Part shown: piece after piece, positions 7,040 to 8,874 of the stretch
Layout: each line of letters opens with the position of its first letter
Numbering within the stretch: the first letter of the stretch is position 1
Assembly: GCA_014380985.1 (NCBI GenBank)
Contig: JACMIU010000513.1
Location: forward strand, 1-8,874
Length of the DNA stretch: 8,874 bases
Source: Armatimonadota bacterium
GTDB taxonomy: Bacteria; Armatimonadota; Armatimonadia; Armatimonadales; Armatimonadaceae
Direction of reading: 5' to 3'
Position numbers and translations under genes: made by a program
The notes under the pieces: generated by a model
The model's input: only the letters and a program-made list of their open reading frames with translations
Databases searched by the model: none
Told to the model about the DNA's origin: nothing

Positions 7040-7681
7040 TCATGCTGGCAACAGAAGGTCGTCTACGTTCACCGTGAGTTGCGGGACGGCGAGCAGAACG
7101 ATTGTGTCGCCGGGCGCAAGCGTTTCGCGCTCGTACTCGCCGCTTTCTGGCGCAGTTCCTGCGCCTGAGGTCAGCGTGTGGGCGTACACGACGCGCCCCG
7201 CGATGTCTACCACCAGATACTGCGCGATTCCGGCACGCGCATAAACGCCCGCTTTCGTCGTCAGGTCGTAGTCGAGCGTCGAGTACGACACTTCGACCAA
7301 GAACGCGATGTCTTCGGGGCTGGGTTCGTTCGTCATGATGTCCGCGCCGGACTTATTGAGGACGATAATATCCGGTTCGGGGCGCACAACAACCGTTTCA
7401 TTCGGCGCAACGGTGATACTGCCTTGCTCCAGCACCCTCTCGTAACCGAAGTGACCCAGTAACCATGCGTTGGCGCGGCTTACGGTTAGTGCGTGTGGTA
7501 GAAATTGTCCCATTTTGCGGATGATGACTCCGTTCATCAGTTCGTAGCGGTAGTTCAGGAACCCGGCGGCTTCCAGTTCGGCGCACTCGGCGCGTGTCCA
7601 GCGCACCGCGAACTCCATTTCCGGCGGCGCAGGCGGAACCGATGGCGCAGTTCCTGCGCCAGATATCGTTGACATAAGCAT
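7040..7681 (-). CDS. Uma2 family (DUF820) protein, canonical copy
   Basis: A 213-residue Uma2/DUF820 protein with a complete putative nuclease core: YRYELMNGVIIRKM (44-57), H63, VRPEPDIIV (99-107, D104), FLVEVSYST (128-136, E130), K143 in TTKAGVYARAGI, and QYLVVDI (154-160). This order of Asp, Glu and Lys matches the PD-(D/E)XK-like arrangement of the family; the substrate is unknown. It is longer than usual because of an alanine/proline-rich N terminus and a loop near residue 172; both extras contain the peptide GAGTAP, encoded by a near-identical palindrome (see repeats). The start at 7681 has an AAAGGAG ribosome site 4 nt upstream; ATG 7675, two codons on, is equally possible. It lies 42-68 nt downstream of the Fn3 gene and may be cotranscribed with it. 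Confidence 0.92.
   Translation of the reverse strand: MLMSTISGAGTAPSVPPAPPEMEFAVRWTRAECAELEAAGFLNYRYELMNGVIIRKMGQFLPHALTVSRANAWLLGHFGYERVLEQGSITVAPNETVVVRPEPDIIVLNKSGADIMTNEPSPEDIAFLVEVSYSTLDYDLTTKAGVYARAGIAQYLVVDIAGRVVYAHTLTSGAGTAPESGEYERETLAPGDTIVLLAVPQLTVNVDDLLLPA
7148..7168. repeat. In-frame palindromic repeat, copy in the loop of the Uma2 gene
   Basis: GGCGCAG-TTC-CTGCGCC (7149-7165) is a perfect 7-bp-arm palindrome with a 3-nt centre. Together with flanking bases it matches the copy at 7643-7663 at 20 of 21 positions. On the minus strand it encodes S-G-A-G-T-A-P (residues 172-178) in a variable loop after the VVDI strand. Confidence 0.75.
7643..7663. repeat. In-frame palindromic repeat, copy at the N terminus of the Uma2 gene
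   Basis: This is the second copy of the same palindrome; here the arms extend to 8 bp (TGGCGCAG-TTC-CTGCGCCA, 7643-7661). It encodes S-G-A-G-T-A-P at residues 7-13, in the same reading frame as the other copy, within a low-complexity N-terminal extension outside the Uma2 core. Confidence 0.75.
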
Positions 7682-7749
7682 CGTTCTCCTTTCGGTATTC
7701 TATCGCGGCGGCGCGGCGGCGTTCTACGTCGCCGCTAACCGCGTCACTT

Positions 7750-8694
7750 TCATCGTGTTCGACCGGCTTCGTTCCCGTCCTCCGTCACGACGTACACTTT
7801 GTAGCAGTTCACCGCGCCGGGAACCACCAAACCCGCCGTGGTTACAAACTCCGTCACCGTGCGAACCACGTTGGCGACGTTGCTTTCCTCTTTCGTCTTG
7901 TAGGTCGCCGCGCCTGATTGCCGGATTTCGTAGCGGTCGAGACGGGGGTTCGTCGAGGGCGTCCAGTTCAGCCGCGCCTGATTTATGCTCGTGTCCCAAA
8001 TCCCCGAAGCGTTCACCGGGTCGGGCGTGGAGCCGGGATCGGGCGTGTATTTGGGGAGCGAAAGCGTCAAAGGGTTGTCGGGTCCGAACTTGGCGAGGAC
8101 GGCGGCGCGATATTGCAGCATTCGCGTCCGTGCGGTGGGAAGAAGGACGTCGCGGCGTTTGCGGGCGATTTTCAAGTCGGTATCGGCGGACACCAACGCC
8201 GCGAAAGTGGAGCGCAAAACTTGCAGTTCGTCCGTGAAATCGGAAAGAGTGTAGTCGTTGATAAGTTGAAGCGGCGGCGTGAACCCGGTAACGCCTTCCT
8301 CGTCGTTGATGCGAGTCCATAAAACCGCCATATCGTCGAACGGACGCAGGAATACGCCCTCGCTACGCGAAATATCAGGGGCACGGGGTAGCGACGAAGC
8401 GTACACGGTTCCCGTGAGTAGGTAGCGGACGGAGGCGCGGAACTGCGCGAGGCGCGGCGCAATCGCCGCTTTTTGCTGATCGCGCTGTCCGGCGACAAAT
8501 TGACGCGCCCCGCTCCTGCCCTCGACGAACGTGATGGCGTTTTGTATCGCCGTGAGGGCGTCGGCGAACAGCGCGATGGTGTAGGCGTCCTTTAAGCGGA
8601 GCGGATTCGCGCCTAACGCGGCGTTGACCTGTTGCCAGTGTTCAATAAACGCTTGCATAGTTGGGATATAACTATTGATGGATGAAATGGGCAT
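7750..8694 (-). CDS. Uncharacterised helical protein with C-terminal fibronectin type III domain, probably frameshifted near its end
   Basis: A 314-residue protein without a signal peptide or transmembrane segment. Residues 1-215 are mostly helical and I recognise no family there; a Pro/Asp/Thr linker (216-227) leads to one Fn3 domain (about 228-310) with the W-T-P-S-T-N-P-x-L-D-x-Y-E-I-R motif and an NCYKVYVVTEDGNEAG strand. The frame then ends abruptly at GRTR. In the next frame the DNA continues as SNTMKVTRLAAT and a TAG at 7724, exactly the kind of last Fn3 strand expected, so a single-base shift around 7760-7770 probably removed about a dozen residues, by mutation or sequencing error. 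The start has AAGGAG (8710-8705) 10 nt upstream. The 21-bp repeat region lies directly upstream. The Fn3 domain suggests a binding or scaffold role, but function is unknown. Confidence 0.78.
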   Translation of the reverse strand: MPISSINSYIPTMQAFIEHWQQVNAALGANPLRLKDAYTIALFADALTAIQNAITFVEGRSGARQFVAGQRDQQKAAIAPRLAQFRASVRYLLTGTVYASSLPRAPDISRSEGVFLRPFDDMAVLWTRINDEEGVTGFTPPLQLINDYTLSDFTDELQVLRSTFAALVSADTDLKIARKRRDVLLPTARTRMLQYRAAVLAKFGPDNPLTLSLPKYTPDPGSTPDPVNASGIWDTSINQARLNWTPSTNPRLDRYEIRQSGAATYKTKEESNVANVVRTVTEFVTTAGLVVPGAVNCYKVYVVTEDGNEAGRTR

Positions 8695-8715
8695 AAAACT
8701 TAAACTCCTTGACTA

Positions 8716-8762
8716 CTATCATACGTGCCTAACGTGGTATCATACATACCTAACACAGTATC
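8716..8762 (-). repeat. Inverted copies of the 21-bp repeat (two and a fragment)
   Basis: Read on the minus strand, 8762-8751 is the tail of a unit (GATACTGTGTTA), 8750-8730 is a full 21-bp unit beginning GGTATGTATGATACC, and 8729-8716 begins another (GGCACGTATGATAG) before diverging. They face the array at 8786-8874 and lie 6 nt upstream of the AAGGAG ribosome site of the Fn3 gene, in its probable leader or promoter. Confidence 0.88.
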
Positions 8763-8819
8763 TTTTATAATCCGAACGCACAAAAGGCACATATGATACC
8801 ACGTTAGGCACGTATGATA
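8717..8819. repeat. 28-bp perfect inverted repeat around a 47-bp AT-rich centre
   Basis: The left arm 8717-8744 and right arm 8792-8819 are exact reverse complements over 28 bp; both contain GATACCACGTTAGGCACG in minus- or plus-strand reading. The centre (8745-8791) holds TATAAT at 8766-8771 on the plus strand. A transcript across it could fold into a long stem, or the DNA could extrude as a cruciform. Confidence 0.88.
8766..8771 (+). promoter_or_regulatory. Possible plus-strand -10 box reading into the repeat array
   Basis: TATAAT is an exact -10 consensus located between the two repeat clusters and pointing into the tandem array. No good -35 is present at 16-18 bp upstream (the bases there are near TACATA), so this may be chance in an AT-rich spot. 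Confidence 0.25.
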
Positions 8820-8874
8820 CCGCATTAGGCACGTATGATACTGCGTTAGGCACGTATGATACTGCGTTAGGTAA
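8786..8874 (+). repeat. Tandem array of a 21-bp repeat, at least four units, continuing past the window edge
   Basis: Units occupy 8786-8806, 8807-8827, 8828-8848 and 8849-8869, and a fifth begins at 8870. Each starts GGCACRTATGATAC and ends TTA; units 3 and 4 are identical and units 1 and 2 differ at a few positions, mostly between GATAC and GTTA. There are no spacers, so this is not CRISPR. The 21-bp period keeps three of the six frames open through the array, but no start codon or ribosome site is seen in those frames here. Confidence 0.93.

Noticed and set aside
7703..7735. GC-rich hairpin between the Fn3 gene and the Uma2 gene
   Set aside because: The GCGGCG/CGCCGC pairing is short, arises from simple GC-rich sequence, and no T tract follows.
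8786..8874. CRISPR array
   Set aside because: Repeats are contiguous 21-bp units without spacers, and no cas gene is present.

Overview
All recognisable genes lie on the minus strand, so the window reads from right to left. It is GC-rich bacterial chromosome. Two Uma2-family (DUF820) proteins, a Fn3-tailed orphan protein and housekeeping genes (lepA, yraN, an hpt-like gene) fit lineages where Uma2 genes multiply, such as Armatimonadota, Chloroflexota, Cyanobacteria or Planctomycetes. Armatimonadota is my weak preference, and the sequence does not settle it. No rRNA, tRNA, transposase or CRISPR array was seen.

Layout in the direction of transcription. (1) 8716-8874 is intergenic DNA packed with a 21-bp repeat: at least four head-to-tail copies run in one orientation to the window edge, faced by two inverted copies plus a fragment, giving 28-bp perfect inverted arms. 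(2) 8694-7750 encodes an unrecognised helical protein with a C-terminal fibronectin type III domain; its last strand appears to be cut off by a frameshift (the continuation reads to 7724). (3) 7681-7040 encodes a canonical Uma2 protein carrying two in-frame copies of a short palindrome that encodes GAGTAP. (4) A 105-bp gap holds a 10-bp-stem hairpin and an extended -10 promoter candidate for lepA. (5) 6934-3457 is a very compact block: lepA, a second and more divergent Uma2 gene, a degenerate receiver domain, a two-helix membrane protein with a TPR-like tail, and a 65-residue two-helix membrane protein. Successive spacings are +9, -8, -23 and -4 nt, so the last four are probably translationally coupled. 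(6) A 118-bp gap contains an 11-bp perfect palindrome over a possible -10 element. (7) 3338-2 holds a secreted M1 zinc aminopeptidase, yraN (3 nt later) and an hpt-like phosphoribosyltransferase that runs off the left edge.

Housekeeping functions are clear for lepA, the M1 peptidase and yraN. The less ordinary content is the overlapping Uma2 / pseudo-receiver / membrane-TPR / small-membrane-protein cassette behind lepA, the hpt-like protein with substitutions at residues normally essential for catalysis, the in-frame palindromes, and the inverted/tandem 21-bp repeat region at the right edge. I see no firm evidence for a complete new defence or mobile system; the four-gene cassette and the repeat region are the best candidates for something undescribed.
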